Source: Mastigias papua (taxonomy: Eukaryota > Cnidaria > Scyphozoa > Rhizostomeae > Mastigiidae). From it: DNA of 64,000 bases. Positions 1 to 11,691 of the stretch are shown one piece after another. The stretch lies in NCBI GenBank assembly GCA_964019165.1, contig OZ025282.1, forward strand, positions 12,102,229-12,166,228. Reading direction: 5' to 3'. Below the pieces are notes generated by a model, which saw only the letters and a list, made by a program, of their open reading frames with translations, did not search any database and was not told the DNA's origin. The position numbers and the translations under genes were made by a program. The number at the start of each line of letters is the position of its first letter. Position 1 is the stretch's first letter.

Positions 1-540
1 GCTAGATTGATGTAAAATCCAGCCAAGTAAGACATTTTTCGCGTCATACCCCTTCTCGACAGAACCATTGAAACTTCCGAGAATTTCTATAGATTTAATT
101 GTGACGTCATAGCAAAATGGCGCAGAATTTCAACAAATAACATCGAAATTCGGAATCTGCATGAAAAGTTGACCTGACACGATCCAAGGATATTAAAATA
201 GGGAGAGCGATAGGGTTCAATATCTTTACGCCAAGAAACGTTGTTGACATAAACGGGGTCTTAAACTTTTGGCCACGACAGTATAATAAGAGAACAGCCA
301 CCTCGTATGTGTAAAAACTCTAATTCTAAAATGAAAAGTGATTCGGCCATAGGACAAAATCTTATTACAAATCCAGAATGCACCAAACATATACAGACGA
401 AAATTTTCGGATCATAGAGCAAGCAAGTCCTTTCGTTTAGGTGTTTTGGAATCAATTTACATTAGGACTCAAAACCCAGTGTCTTGTGTAAACAAAAAGA
501 GTTCATTTTCTCACTTGGACTCTTCAAGTAAAAAATGGTG
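1..540. other. no gene seen
   Basis: AT-rich sequence without a reading frame, splice pattern or repeat that I can support. It lies upstream of the first dispersed repeat and is probably intronic or intergenic sequence 5' of the visible IDH exons. Confidence 0.5.
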
Positions 541-1060
541 AATAGGTGCTAATTGGCCAATCATAGGGCCAAACAGACGCATTATTCATCATATCACGTG
601 CACCCGCATCTGGCTATATATTTCGGTTCACCTTTCGGTCGCTATCCGACGTTTCATACTCTGACGAGTGTCGGAAGAAAAAAGCTGTCAATATGCTAAG
701 AGAATGTTCCCGCTTTTTCGTTCTATAGTGAAGTTCTGTAGTACCAGCAGACTTTTGAAGTATTTTCTTTACCAAGACAGTTTTTAGTGGAGATACTTTG
801 GCCTGCGAGTAAAAAGTATAGTAAGAAAAGTACGCTGATCGCATATGTTGAATGGTTCAACTTTTTTCGTTCTGTGGACTTGGTATTAGCCCTTTGATAC
901 ACATTTGTGATAAGAAACCATAACCTTTCTATAACATTTATGATCATTTTCCAACCTCCCGTTTATTCTAGCCCTCCGTTAATTAGGCGTTGAGGTTTTT
1001 ACCAGCCCCCCGACTATTCCAACCCCTCCCCGTCTATTAGGCACCCAAGAGTACATAATG
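541..1060 (+). repeat. Dispersed C-rich repeat (Rep-C), copy 1
   Basis: A non-coding unit recurs four times in the window. The part around 600-660 (cgacgtttcatactctgac) reappears inverted near 6500-6560. The part at 790-930 reappears inverted at 56750-56890 and more weakly at 11900-11960. The right end (950-1054) is a run of C-rich blocks separated by TATT or TTAG, ending ATTAGGCACCCAAGAGTA, which is matched in reverse at 56630-56740. The repeat status is directly visible; the class (MITE, LTR piece or degenerate minisatellite) is unknown. Confidence 0.65.
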
Positions 1061-1464
1061 AAAGTGCTTCGCTGGTGATGGATATTAAGCCGATTAGGCT
1101 ATTCTAGAATGAATGCTTCATAGACCCATATATTTTTCAGAAGTATCATGACAAATAGTTTACTTATCGCTTGCAGAATAATTTCCACAAACTCTACTAT
1201 CATTCCCCAGAAGAGGGTTGTAGCTTTTGCAACGAATTTCCGCCAGCCAAAGTCTCCTGTTAGGCTCCAAGGATGACAATAAAACCCCAACTTGGATCCT
1301 TTCATTTGACGGTTTTCACAGCCGATAGCAACGCAGCTGTTTGTCTTAATGATGCTACATCAATGAACAATTTCCAAAAGCAAGAATTACAACTGTGATC
1401 ACAGCGAAAAGTTGTATGACGAAAAGTTGTATGACGAAAAGTTGTAGTTATCGGCTTTGAAGTA

Positions 1465-1612
1465 ACCAAAATGTGGGAAATGAAGACAACGACTGTTCCA
1501 ATTGTAATGGGAATATTTGAACTAGTAAAGAAAGGGTTTAAGACGTACATAAATTAAATTCCCGGATACATACAAATTGAAGAATTACAGAAGATTGCTC
1601 TCCTTGAAAGGT
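1465..1612 (+). pseudogene. Retrotransposon 3'-end ORF fragment
   Basis: About 45 codons read MWEMKTTTVPIVMG... and then ...QIEELQKIALL, with an in-frame stop between them. The same block (W-x-x-K-x-x-x-VPIVIG ... LQKIALL) ends the better-preserved fragment at 15816-16270, so both derive from the C-terminal end of one family of non-LTR retrotransposon. Upstream at 1408-1445 is a three-fold tandem of gacgaaaagttgtat. It is a scrap with no intact frame. The family call rests on motif recall. Confidence 0.5.
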
Positions 1613-1689
1613 TACTGTAATGCAAGAAAGGAACAAGCAATAATTTTTTAAAACTTTCATTGTATATATAAAACTAATTACAATAATAT

Positions 1690-2060
1690 ACCTCACAAAA
1701 TACATGGCAGTGTATTCATAACCTTCATGATGATTCTCTTTTGCATGGTCTTATCGAAATGTAAATTGTTTAGCAAGGATAAAAGAGAATTGCAGCAAGA
1801 GCCCATAGCCCAAATAGCACCCGTAGAAATATTGACAAACTTGACATTACTGAAAGAGAGGAAGAGAGAGGTAGTCAATCAAAGAACTTTATTTGGCAGC
1901 TTTACGGTCACTATTATTTTGTAGATTAGTTTCAAAACCTACTGTAGGCTCAAGGATGTACAGAATATTTGTGCCTGTAAGTAGAGAAGGCCAGGACAAA
2001 AAGATTCACCAGTAATAAAGCACGGAGATAGAAATGAGGGTAGATCAGTATAAACAGTAC
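1690..2060 (-). pseudogene. Retrotransposon C-terminal fragment, diverged copy a
   Basis: On the minus strand this reads KFVNISTGAIWAMGSC...FDKTMQKRIIMKVMN. The neighbouring copy at 2590-3005 has SFVNISMGTLGIL...QQAIIKTIMNIAVRC at the equivalent place, and DNA similarity continues upstream (caccagtaataaagcacggagat against caccagtgataagagaaggagat). The pattern is one I know from the 3' part of LINE pol genes in coral-like genomes. Frames are broken, so this is a relic. Confidence 0.5.
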
Positions 2061-2589
2061 AATTTCTCAGTGAGGAGAATGAGTTGGTGAAAAAAGGAGA
2101 ACAGCGCTATGTCTCCTAGTGAATCTACCCTGATCAAGATATGACTTGCAGCTAAGTACTACACGCTATAGAGTTTCTGACTGGAGACACAAGGAGCAAT
2201 TAAACGATTGCGAAATGGCCCACCTGAAGAGATTTTTGCGAATAGGAAGAGTATTGTTCAAATATTTAAGGGAAACATTGAAAATGTTCCTAGGCAAGTT
2301 TTGTTGAACAATGGACCTTATTGCGCAATTCTGACTTGACTGACGAAATTACGATTTGTTTTTTAGAACTTCATTTCATCGTCAACAATTTAAAAATTGC
2401 AATTATACATCTCACTAACTAACAGGCAATGTTTAATTTGCATGTCTGCATAAAAAATAGTACAATAGTGTTAAAGTAACATACACTAACATAATAAATA
2501 ATTACTGAATAGAAAAATACGAAAGAAATAAGGTTGGAAAAAGGAAATCTAAGAAAAATTCAATGAAAGGTTTAATAGTTCGAGGTTTG

Positions 2590-3005
2590 TCCGCGCCTTG
2601 TTTCTTCTACAAAATACTTAGTAGGTGCACCTCACTGCAATGTTCATAATCGTTTTGATTATTGCTTGTTGGGTGCTATTGTCGATGCCTAACTCTTTCA
2701 TCATGCCTAACATCGAATCAGATGAAGATTCAAGAATGCCAAGAGTGCCCATAGAAATATTTACGAAGCTTTTGATACTGTGGTTTTAAGTCAAGGAAGA
2801 AGGGTTTGTACTTAGTAGCTTTACGATTGCTATAAATTTCTATATTTGTTTCAAATCCAACCCTTAATTCTAAAACATGAAGAGAATTGTCTGGAAAAAT
2901 CAAGGCAGGATCAGCCCGAAGGGAATCACCAGTGATAAGAGAAGGAGATGGGAAAAAAAGAGATCAGCGTATACTAGGAAATGCTGTATTGAGAACCTGC
3001 TTTGT
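2590..3005 (-). pseudogene. Retrotransposon C-terminal fragment, diverged copy b
   Basis: The minus strand reads, through one frameshift, an LHVLELRVGFETNIE block, then KYKPFFLDLK, then SFVNISMGTLGIL and IIKTIMNIAVRCTY, a stop, and VFCRRNK. The order of blocks matches the C-terminal segment of a LINE pol protein. It sits head-to-tail with the similar relic at 1690-2060, which suggests an old tandem duplication or repeated insertion. No function is expected. Confidence 0.5.
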
Positions 3006-4455
3006 AGTCATTTATTGATCATATTGAATATTTGAGCCCTTATTGGTTGCTGCCCACATAGAATTGATGTCAGGGTTGGGAGAGGTTTTAAGAGCAGTAA
3101 ATTTTGTAGAAGGTAGAACAAGAGTGATACCATACTTTGATATCTGTAGGATAAGTTGAACTTACTGGAAGTTGCCCCCGCTTTCGTGGATTTCTGCCAA
3201 TCGTATGGAGGTTTCTGGCAACGTTTGGCTTTTGTTGTTTGCTTTTGATTTCTCTACTCTACATACGTCATATGTGCCCGTTGGAACCTGCTGGTCAAAC
3301 AATTTAAGAGTAACTGATTTTCTTTCTCCCCACTTGTTATATCAGCAAGATCATCAGCAAACGGAAACCAGTGCACTAGTTCAAACAAGGAATCAGTTTT
3401 GTAATGACTGCACACAACCTACAGTTTACACTTTTCAGCGTTTATGAATTGAATGAAAGTGAAGCACATGTTAGAAATACAGGGCTCAGACGGTTGCCCT
3501 GCAGGACTCTTCTACGGACAGGAATAGCTGGAGATCTGTGCCTGTGTGTAAGGATCAAAGATTGTGTGCTTTCATGTACGTGATAACTGGAAAGAACGGA
3601 TGAAATTATATGATGCACTTCGCCAAATGCGGATGAACCTAAGATAGATGCCCTCAGGATACTTCAAGTTCGTCCATTTGAGATTGTTCAAGGCTAAAAA
3701 TTAAGACTCTCCTTGCGGTCTCAGCAACATTGAATATTCATCAGTTGTTCCATTTTGACTCTTGGTTATGAGTTATAGTATGCCTAACGTGGCCTGTCCC
3801 GAGAGCCTTTGCTATAGATTTGTTGAATGATTCTCGATAACCAAATGTGACAAGGGGTAAACCGACCTCTAACTCTCTAAGTTGAAGCTAGACAATAGCA
3901 GAAAGGCTTGAACGAACCTAGTCTCAAAGCCGGTAATGGGATCCCAGCTTTTATTAGGGGTCTTGAAAGCAACCAGATTTAACAGGGAACTATAGGATTA
4001 TTTCCTAAGCTGACAAGACAAAGTCCTACCACGAGAGAGTCCATGGAAGAACAGCAGTGGTTTCCTTTTTTCGCATGTTAGTATTTACCTATTAATTTCA
4101 TTGTTACCATTGCTTGTAATTAGTTCTACTAAACAGACTTTCCTTTGTAAGTATTAATTTAGTTAGAATTAAACTAATTAACAAATAAATCATTTAACCT
4201 CAAGGGGCCAAGATTGTTGAATGATATTTCTAATGAACGTACGGAATCTGTTGGTATAGACCAATTTGCAAAAGTTAAAGACATTTTGTTGTAATAAATT
4301 TTGTATGAACAGCTTATTTGGTGACTTTCAAAGCAACTTTCGCTCTTTTGGGAATTTTAGAGCGCAGTTGACAATGCTTTATCAAAACTGCGCTTATGAA
4401 GTGATAAAATGTTTAGATGTAAATGAAATGTGCAAACGCTAAATGTTAGTTTTTA
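3006..4455. other. no gene seen
   Basis: About 1.4 kb without a supported gene. Short frames are present (3172-3447 on + is open for 91 codons) but start at a non-ATG codon and show no recognisable motif or splice context. The first part may continue the LINE relic to its left on the minus strand. Confidence 0.4.
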
Positions 4456-4973
4456 GGGCTTGTTTATATGAGTTGGCCTGGCCCGGTTAGGGCGAGATAG
4501 CTTGAAAGAGGCGATATTTTGGCTGAACTTGAAATCTGTTGTGCGGTAAATTAATATTTATATGTGCATCGGGCCAGCCAGGCTGACCTAGATCTGTGAA
4601 ATGCGTAGACGAGATCTGTCTCAACCGGGATCATATGAATACAAACGGGTGAGCCAGCCAGAAATTGCTATTTTGGTAGTCAAGTGAAATGGTTGCAGAC
4701 TTTCTTGATTGTTCAGATGCAGGAGAGAAAGTCAGCATTTTGATGAGATGGACGAGAATGAGTTGGCTAAGACATACGATGGTCAATTACACTTGTTTTG
4801 ACCTGTTGACAGGCCTATTTCCGAGGTTAGCCTTGAGCAGTTATCTAGAACGAAAACACCAGCCCGATCTGCCGGGGAAACGACACTCATATAGAAGCAG
4901 GGTGGAAATTATCTCGGCTATCCGAGCTAGCCTAGTCAAAAGGGCTAGCCCGCCCTCATAGAACCAGGCTCTG
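4456..4973. mobile_element. MITE-like element with imperfect inverted ends
   Basis: The left end reads AGGGCTTGTTTATATGAG and the right end, reverse-complemented, reads AGAGCCTGGTTCTATGAG: imperfect terminal inverted repeats about 518 bp apart. The inside is rich in short palindromic blocks (gggccagccaggctgacc, gggctagcccgccc) and has no coding frame. This is typical of a non-autonomous DNA transposon. I cannot define a target duplication, so the superfamily stays open. It lies in the intron upstream of the first visible IDH exon. Confidence 0.5.
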
Positions 4974-5302
4974 GGTGTGTTCGTTATTTTGCGTGCAAAT
5001 TGGGAGCTTTCAGTCGAAATAATAGAGTATCATTCATTTCATATTCGTAGTGATAAATTTTCTAGTATGTTCATTTTCATGTATTCTTTTATGAGCTATC
5101 TTCAAAGCTCAAAGACCTCTTTTCTGCAGTGGTAGGTCATTACAGGTTGTACAAAAAAGGCATTTGACCTCTTACAGGTGTCTATATCGGAGAATCGCGA
5201 CAGATTGTATGAGTTTGATTACTTCCCATGTAGTGCCATATCAAATTGTGTTTTCAGTATTGCCCCATAAAATAATCTCTTTGTCTTTCTGATTTTTTGT
5301 AG

Positions 5303-5439
5303 TCAATAAGAGACTTTGCACATAGCTGTTTCAATTATGCTCTATCAAAACAGTGGCCATTGTACATGAGTACAAAAAATACTATTCTCAAAAGATATGA
5401 TGGAAGATTCAAGGATATCTTTCAAGAGATTTATGAAGA
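5303..5439 (+). CDS. NADP-IDH exon (first in window)
   Basis: The exon follows a ttttttgtag acceptor and ends at a GTGAGA donor in phase 2. It encodes [19 protein letters not shown] and then [24 protein letters not shown]. This matches the NADP-IDH segment holding the lysine that helps position isocitrate (TKNTILK). The start is an intron boundary, not an initiator, so upstream coding sequence is missing from the window. Confidence 0.92.
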
Positions 5440-6289
5440 GTGAGAAATATTTCTTTTTTCAATGTTCATACTATTTCAACAGCTTTAGGTACTTTTGTTT
5501 CATCCCCAGACGTAATTTATTGCTAAACTATAAACGATATTACTTTTTGCATTGAATTATTTTGTGAATTATACTCTCTTTTCGGAGACTAGAATTCATA
5601 ACTCTCTTCAGCTCCTGATTAGCAAATAGACTTCTCAGGTGTATTTACATTGTTTTATTTGGAAACCTTATTGCACGAAATCAAGCACTGCCCAACAAAG
5701 GCAGCGCATATGATTGATGCATATATCTTTAAAGGAATCGTTCACAGAGTACCATTGGGTGATTTTCATGCGTTTATTCCATTACACGTTGGTGTGACAA
5801 AATTATCTCTTATCATATTTAATACGCAGGATGAGATGCATTTAATCTATTCTTTGATTGTATTGAACATTCTGTTAGGTATCTTATGTTTAAAACTTTT
5901 TCAACCAATGGGTAGTCCTAGCAGTGAGACTGCATCAGGTTATTATTACTCTGTCGTCTTAACAAATAACAACCTGACAAAATAGGTATTATGTAAAGAA
6001 AACAGGATTTCTGACAAATTACAAGTGAAAGTGAAAGAATCGACAGACAGTAGCGCTGCGGTCGCTTTATTGTGTAGAAAATCATCACTCACCAGCAAGT
6101 CCAAAGCACATTGCGACTGAGCTGCGATGACTTCCCTATGCAGTTTGATTAAGAGAGGGGCATTGCGAGCCAGAGGTATAGCAATGGTTTCGGGGCCTTG
6201 GGAATATTTGGGTTGGGTCCTTTTCAAGCATGCAAACTTTTCCCAAATCTGGGCAAAATGAGGAATATGGACTGTTACCAATAAGAAAG
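5440..6289. other. IDH intron, no gene seen
   Basis: The start of the 4.2-kb intron. A 110-codon open frame (5650-5985, +) begins at TTG, has no recognisable domain and looks fortuitous. Confidence 0.45.
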
Positions 6290-6362
6290 AAAAGAGGCAA
6301 TAAGGAAGAAAAGAGGCAACAAGGACGAAAAGAGGCAATAAGGACGAAAAGAGGCAATAAGT
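6290..6362. repeat. Short tandem repeat, unit about 18 bp
   Basis: Units of the type aaagaggcaataaggacg repeat about four times with small changes. They create an artificial long reading frame on the minus strand. Confidence 0.8.
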
Positions 6363-6429
6363 TGCTGCATGTTAGATGGAGGAAATCGATTTGCTAAATT
6401 TATTTTTACCTCAAAATATCAAGAAGACT

Positions 6430-7103
6430 TTAACTTCACTATAGCTCGAAATAACAAAAATATTTTTAAGGTACACTGAAAGTTTTTCGTGCGACACTGG
6501 TCAGAGTATGAAACGTCGGATAACGACCGAAAGGTGAACTGAAATATACAGCCAGAAGCAGATACACGTGATATGATGAATAATGTGTCCAGTTGGCCAT
6601 ATGCTTTGCCACTTGGCACCAATTCACCTTTGTTTATTGGAAGAGTCGAAGTGTGAAAGTGAACTCTTTTTATTGTTTACACAGACTAGGTTTTGAGTTT
6701 TTATGCAAACTGATTCCAAACACTTTATTGAAAGAATGAACTTGCTTACCCAATGATCTGATCGTTAGAAGGTTGAATTTCCGTAAATGCAATGTGCAGC
6801 CAGTAATTAAGTTTTACAAATGTTGCAGTCATAACCAAATAATGAATGAGCGTTATTTACAAATGTTTCTATCGGGGTTTTGTTTGCAAACGGGCAGGTA
6901 CCAATTTAGACCAATCTCCAACCCCACCCCCCCCCAAGTATTCCGACCGCTCTCGCTTATTTCACTTTGAGAATTTTCCAACTCCCTCCCCCCCCCCCGC
7001 CTATTGTGACCCCGCGCTTGTTCGGGACCTGAGAGTAGATCCCGTCATACACAAAAGTCTACTTATCCTTAGAGACCACCCCACCCCCCCCCCCCCATTC
7101 TAA
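6430..7103. repeat. Dispersed C-rich repeat (Rep-C), copy 2
   Basis: 6470-6620 is the reverse complement of the 541-700 part of copy 1 (gtatgaaacgtcggataacgac). 6899-7100 carries the C-rich blocks on the + strand, with homopolymers of up to 12 C separated by short AT stretches. The two parts therefore lie in opposite orientations relative to copy 1, which suggests rearrangement or two insertions. Confidence 0.55.
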
Positions 7104-8054
7104 ACTCTCAAATGCATTTTTGAATGGTTGCTTTGCCTGCCTTTTATTTTCTTTCCACTCGTCTTTCTCCTTAGCATACAAGTCAGCCTGCTCTTTTGAG
7201 GTGATTTCTAATCGAATAGTTACCGATTATTCACTAATGGCGTGTCTCGTAATAAAATGAAGAATCACTAGATCATCATGGCTTTTTCAACGTTCTGGTT
7301 TTCAAATTCATGATAAATCTGCGCTTTCCAACCTCTGGTTTGTGGTCACTCAACTTTTCGCTGTGATCAAGGTTTTAATTCTTGCTTATCTGCCAATGCA
7401 TTACCTTGGCTGTTGGATAATGCCTCCAATGCTCCAATTTATTTATTGCCACATGTATGCAGTTGCCTACTTTGTAGAAAATTCTCTATTTAAAGTGCTT
7501 CTCATGTTATTAAACCGCCTTGTGCATGCTCACTACTCGTTTAAGATGAAGAATATGAACACGAAACATAACAAGACAATTTCACACCCTCCCCTCTTTT
7601 CCACTTTTGTCTCTATCTCTATTCCCCTAACGTGGGGACATCCTTTATCTGCGGCCCCTAATACCAATATGTTCACAACGGCACTAGAACGAATTTGAAA
7701 ATTAGGGTTACAACCAATAAAGTGAACATTTTCTTCTTGGTTTTCTTTTGATGACAATTCCAGTTAATTAAGACGTTCCGTTAATATTTTGACACTACCA
7801 TTATTGACATTATTTTGACACACAAACGTTTCAACCCAAGCTTGGGCCATATTCAGTGCTGTTATCGAATGGTGCTAGAAGGGCGATTCTAGTACCGTGA
7901 ACAAGGTATGTGGATGTGAACACCGAGCACGAAGCCACTTTGATATATTTTCCGACGATATCAGCTCTGCGGCTCGGGAATGGGAGTCCAATAGCTGTCA
8001 TGTTTGACCATACTTTCCATAGGCATTGTCTTTCTTCTCTTGGCTTTAGGAACT
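7104..8054. other. IDH intron, no gene seen
   Basis: Open frames here (for example 7342-7698, +) have no domain signature, and I see no supported function. Only diffuse repeats are present. Confidence 0.4.
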
Positions 8055-8290
8055 GGGGTGAGTTGAAGTTAAGCTTGGCTGTGTTTGGACGGCAACTGGA
8101 TGGGCGATTTTGCAGATATACGACCATATCAACTCACTCCGCCATCCTTCGGAAAGGACGTTAAACTAGGGATCCCATGCCTGGATGCGGCATGCACAGT
8201 AGGTCTGAATTAGCTGAAAATGCTAGATATAACAGCCTACTCAAAATAAAGTAAACAACAACAACAACAACATAATAGCCTACTCAAAAT
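8055..8290 (+). mobile_element. SINE with AAC tail, copy 1
   Basis: The body matches the inverted copy at 8939-9162 over most of its length: ggatgggcgattttgcag, ccttcggaaaggacgttaaac, then the tail unit agcctactcaaaataaagta followed by (AAC)n. The diverged head (ggggtgagttgaagttaagcttgg) corresponds to the tRNA-like head of copy 2. The tail unit is present twice (8242-8270 and 8278-8310), each followed by AAC repeats. A SINE copied by a LINE partner is the best explanation. Confidence 0.75.
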
Positions 8291-8938
8291 AAAGTATGCA
8301 ACAACAACAACTACTACTTCTACTACCACTACTTATACTATTTACACCCTTTTTCATTAAGGAAGTGAGTAGTTTGGGTGTGACCATACCTGAGTCTCAT
8401 CTATATCCTTGATCTACCAGTACCATACTGATTTCACTACCAGCCTCCCTTGGTGTGTTCTCTTTGGTGCCTAATTGTCATCCGCCTGCTTCTTCATTTT
8501 TAAACATTTTTCCAATCCCCACATTCTTATTGAGACCCCCGTCAAGTAGTTTTAACACATTTTGAAAATTTGGTTTGTAAGTGTGTAAGTTAGCTCAGCC
8601 AGGAGTAACTTATTCGGCAAGGACCGTTTGTTTCATGGATTTTCTTAACTGACTTCTACAAATTTTAGCTGAACAGATTTCTACATTAGGTTCTGTTTTC
8701 ACAGCTGCATAATTGTTCTGCTGATATTGTTTATACTGATTTTCCAGTATGTTTGGCTTGTTGCACCGAAGTATTGAAGCCACACCTGCTAAGGAATTTT
8801 GCCGCTTATTAGAGAAAGTGAACCAGCTTAGAGTAATTTTTTCAATTCATTTAGTAACATGATTGCATAAATCGGACCCTACTAATGGAATTTTCGAGAA
8901 AAATTCCAACCCCCACCGTTAATTCCGACCCGGTCGAC

Positions 8939-9162
8939 AGTTGTTGTTGTTGTTGTTTACTTTATTTTGAGTAGGCTGTTATATCTAGCATTTTCAGCTA
9001 ATTTAGGCGTACTGTGCATGCCGCATCCAAGCATGGGACCCCTAGTTTAACGTCCCTTCCGAAGGACGGCGGAGTGAGTTGCTTTGTTCCTCTATCTGGA
9101 AAAGTCGCCCATCCAGTAGCTAACCTAATACAGCCAAGCTTCACCGCTTGGCCACTCGCCCC
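8939..9162 (-). mobile_element. SINE with AAC tail, copy 2
   Basis: On the minus strand the element starts ggggcgagtggccaagcgg, a tRNA-like box A region, then runs through ggatgggcgac, ccttcggaagggacg and the shared tail to (AAC)n, seen as (GTT)n at 8940-8956. It faces copy 1 tail to tail across about 640 bp, forming an inverted repeat inside the IDH intron. Confidence 0.75.
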
Positions 9163-9639
9163 ACTTTCATATTAGCCATATTGGCAGTTAGGGCACAATA
9201 AGAGTAGGTATCTTCGATATTTACTTTACGACTAATATAGGTTCACCAACCATCAACACGATCGTTAAGGTTGTCTACTTGCAGTCTTTCTAATTTGAAT
9301 TTTATTTTACCAAGAAAGATATCTACCTGTTTCTAGTAGGAAAAGTGGACGGAAGAGAAAATTTCCGACATTTATAGTTTGGTAGCTGTCTAGCTAATTA
9401 CTCTGGGTTTTCCAAGGGCAGGTCTTTCTCAGGCTTTGTGTATAAAAAGTTCAGACTTCTCATATGTTTCTTCATGCGCAGAACTGTTTTCATAGTTTTA
9501 ATTGTTCTATTTTCTTGATGATATCTCCTATGCTTGTGTTTAAGCCAGTGTTCTTCACGTGATTTTTCATATGTATGTATGTATGTATTTGTTTATATTT
9601 ATATATTAGGTGTTCATATGAATTATATTCTCTTCTTAG
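9163..9639. other. IDH intron, no gene seen
   Basis: AT-rich sequence up to the short exon at 9640, with a brief (TATG)n stretch near 9570. Nothing else is supported. Confidence 0.45.
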
Positions 9640-9703
9640 GAGTTACAAATCAAAATTTGAAGCTTTGCAAATTTGGTACGAGCACCGACTCATTGATGAT
9701 ATG
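9640..9703 (+). CDS. NADP-IDH exon
   Basis: This 64-nt exon lies between a tcttcttag acceptor and a GTATAT donor. Joined to the previous exon (GA|G) it reads ESYKSKFEALQIWYEHRLIDDM, cut here as SYKSKFEALQ and IWYEHRLIDDM. The Asp of LIDDM belongs to the metal and substrate site in this family. The exon is too short to stand out as an open frame and was found by its motif and phase. Confidence 0.9.
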
Positions 9704-11301
9704 GTATATATTTTGAATTGAATTTTCATAAGTTATATAAATTGCCATTTGATACGTTTTTCAAAAGAACTCCAGACAGTTCTGAAATATGACTGTATTG
9801 GGATCTTTTTGTGGTTGTTCTTGCTTTGAATCAATGCCACATTATGATTGAAGACTGCTTGGAAGACTTTTTCTGTAATAATTTTGATCCAGTTTCCTTA
9901 GGATATTTATTATATTAATGTCTCATTTTTAACAAGCCGTAGTGCAGGCAACTGCTTTGCTTTTAGTATGGAGCACCCCTAAGTGTTAACACTGCTATGC
10001 CTGTTGGATATCTGTATAATAACAGTCTAAACGCATCTATTACAATTGATACTTTATTTAGACTATAGTGTAGTGATTTGTACCCCCGCTGCTAAACGTT
10101 TAATCAGGGAGTGCGCTGTTTCGATGTCCATTCCCATGCGCCTCCAAAGGAGCTTGTTAACCCTTTCGAAACTTGATATTTACTGCACGATGGCCTGAAT
10201 GGCAGACATTCGAGATGTCATAGTTGTCTTAGTTACTGCAGCAGTATGTTTAAGTTATTTTCTTTCCTCCATTCATTGCATAGGATTTGCTTGGTTTTCT
10301 CTTTGTTGCTATGACTTACCCCCTTCCTATGTATGTCATAGACCTTGCGTCATAGTAATGTATCATGGGCTATCCGCTGCCTATTGAAGGACATTAATTC
10401 AACTCTAGTCTCAGAATCTTTACTAAATTGACACAAGTTAACTTAATTGATTCAATGGCGGCTACTTCCTTTTTCAAGTTACATACGTTTGTATTTCACA
10501 AATTTTTGCCACATTTTTCCACAATCCGCCATTTTGAATTTGAATGTCAACTAAACGTTTCAATCATGCCATGATGATGGCAGGTTTTCTTCATCTAACT
10601 ATTTGTACTATACAATACTTCCATGAGGAGGTCATAAGTAAAATCTAACCCGGCATAAGATTACGATAAAATGAATCTAAAGGCAGTTGGCATATTTCTT
10701 CAAGCCCCAATTCAGAATAGAAATCCTCGCATTTCAGTCAAATTTTGACCAAGTTTATCTAGATCTTTCAATCTGAGTTTTTATATACTTAAAGCAGTAA
10801 TATCAAATTATCTGGCAGCCTAGATTTGAGACGGTTATTTTCTCTATACAAAATGTATGAAAATTTCAATTTTATCAACATTCATGGACGTTGCAACTGG
10901 GTTAAGATATACTCTTATCTACTTGATGAAGCTAAATATTAAAAACTGCTGAATGAAAAGCATATATAAAAAAGTTTTTTCCTTATGCAAAGTCCAATAA
11001 CATAAAGGGATACTGACCTATCTCTTCAACCTTAAAATGCGAAGAAATCAGATAATTGATAAAAGGTAAGATGTTCGGGGTAAATTGTGTGCGTTTAAAC
11101 TGCGTATAAGTGCCACATGTTCATTTGATTCAAAAGTACACTGAATGGCTTGTGTGATATATAATGTTGGCGCTTTTGTTTTTGCAAACTATCTGCAAAT
11201 CTGAGACCCAATACACATCATCTCGATCTGGCCACGTACAGTATCGTGAGATGCTTATTGTCTTTGTCAATCCACTGGGCATACCCAACCAAAAGTAAGA
11301 A
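9704..11301. other. IDH intron, no gene seen
   Basis: AT-rich sequence with no supported exon, RNA gene or repeat. Confidence 0.45.
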
Positions 11302-11691
11302 CTAGCCAGGCTTTATGTTGAATATCTCGTTTTTGGAAGACAAAAAGGAATTAAACGAAACTGTATAATCCGCTTCCACTGATACTCGTTTCGCAACTAT
11401 TGAGCGCTGAGAAGGTGGTGTGAATTGATGGAACCTGCATGTATGTGGAATGCTCTTCGCTAAGACAAATCGCCCAGTCAAGTTCTTTTTTACATCACTA
11501 AACTCTGCTCTCATCAAATGCAGAAACGTAATGCCCTGAATGTTCCTCTTGCGAAACTGATACATTGCTTCTGCTGTCAAGATCTGGTTGTCTAACCAGT
11601 GTTGTAAACTAGCATTGGCAGTTAAACGTTTCAGAGTTCCCCTATCCCAATCACAAGGAGATTTACATGACTCGTTGCTAAGAGATTCCAT
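11302..11691 (-). CDS. Small ORF with a SAM-like segment (hypothetical)
   Basis: An ATG-initiated minus-strand frame of 129 codons lies inside the IDH intron, opposite to IDH transcription. Residues about 25-80 read LQHWLDNQILTAEAMYQF, then RKRNIQGITFLHLMRAEF, then LTGRFVLAKSI. The spacing of W, L, F, the I-x-G turn, the following L-x-L and the late G resembles a sterile alpha motif, a small helical protein-interaction domain. The match is loose and from memory. There is no clear promoter or partner exon; it could be one exon of a nested gene, a transposon relic or chance. I would not assign a function. Confidence 0.3.
   Translation of the reverse strand: MESLSNESCKSPCDWDRGTLKRLTANASLQHWLDNQILTAEAMYQFRKRNIQGITFLHLMRAEFSDVKKNLTGRFVLAKSIPHTCRFHQFTPPSQRSIVAKRVSVEADYTVSFNSFLSSKNEIFNIKPG

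Noticed and set aside
4689..4961. 90-codon frame on +
   Set aside because: Lies wholly inside the palindrome-rich MITE-like element and has no domain.
5946..6357. Two overlapping minus-strand frames of 130 and 73 codons
   Set aside because: They start in the 18-bp tandem repeat and contain no domain; repeat-driven.
6290..6362. CRISPR-like array
   Set aside because: Contiguous tandem units without spacers in an animal genome; a minisatellite.
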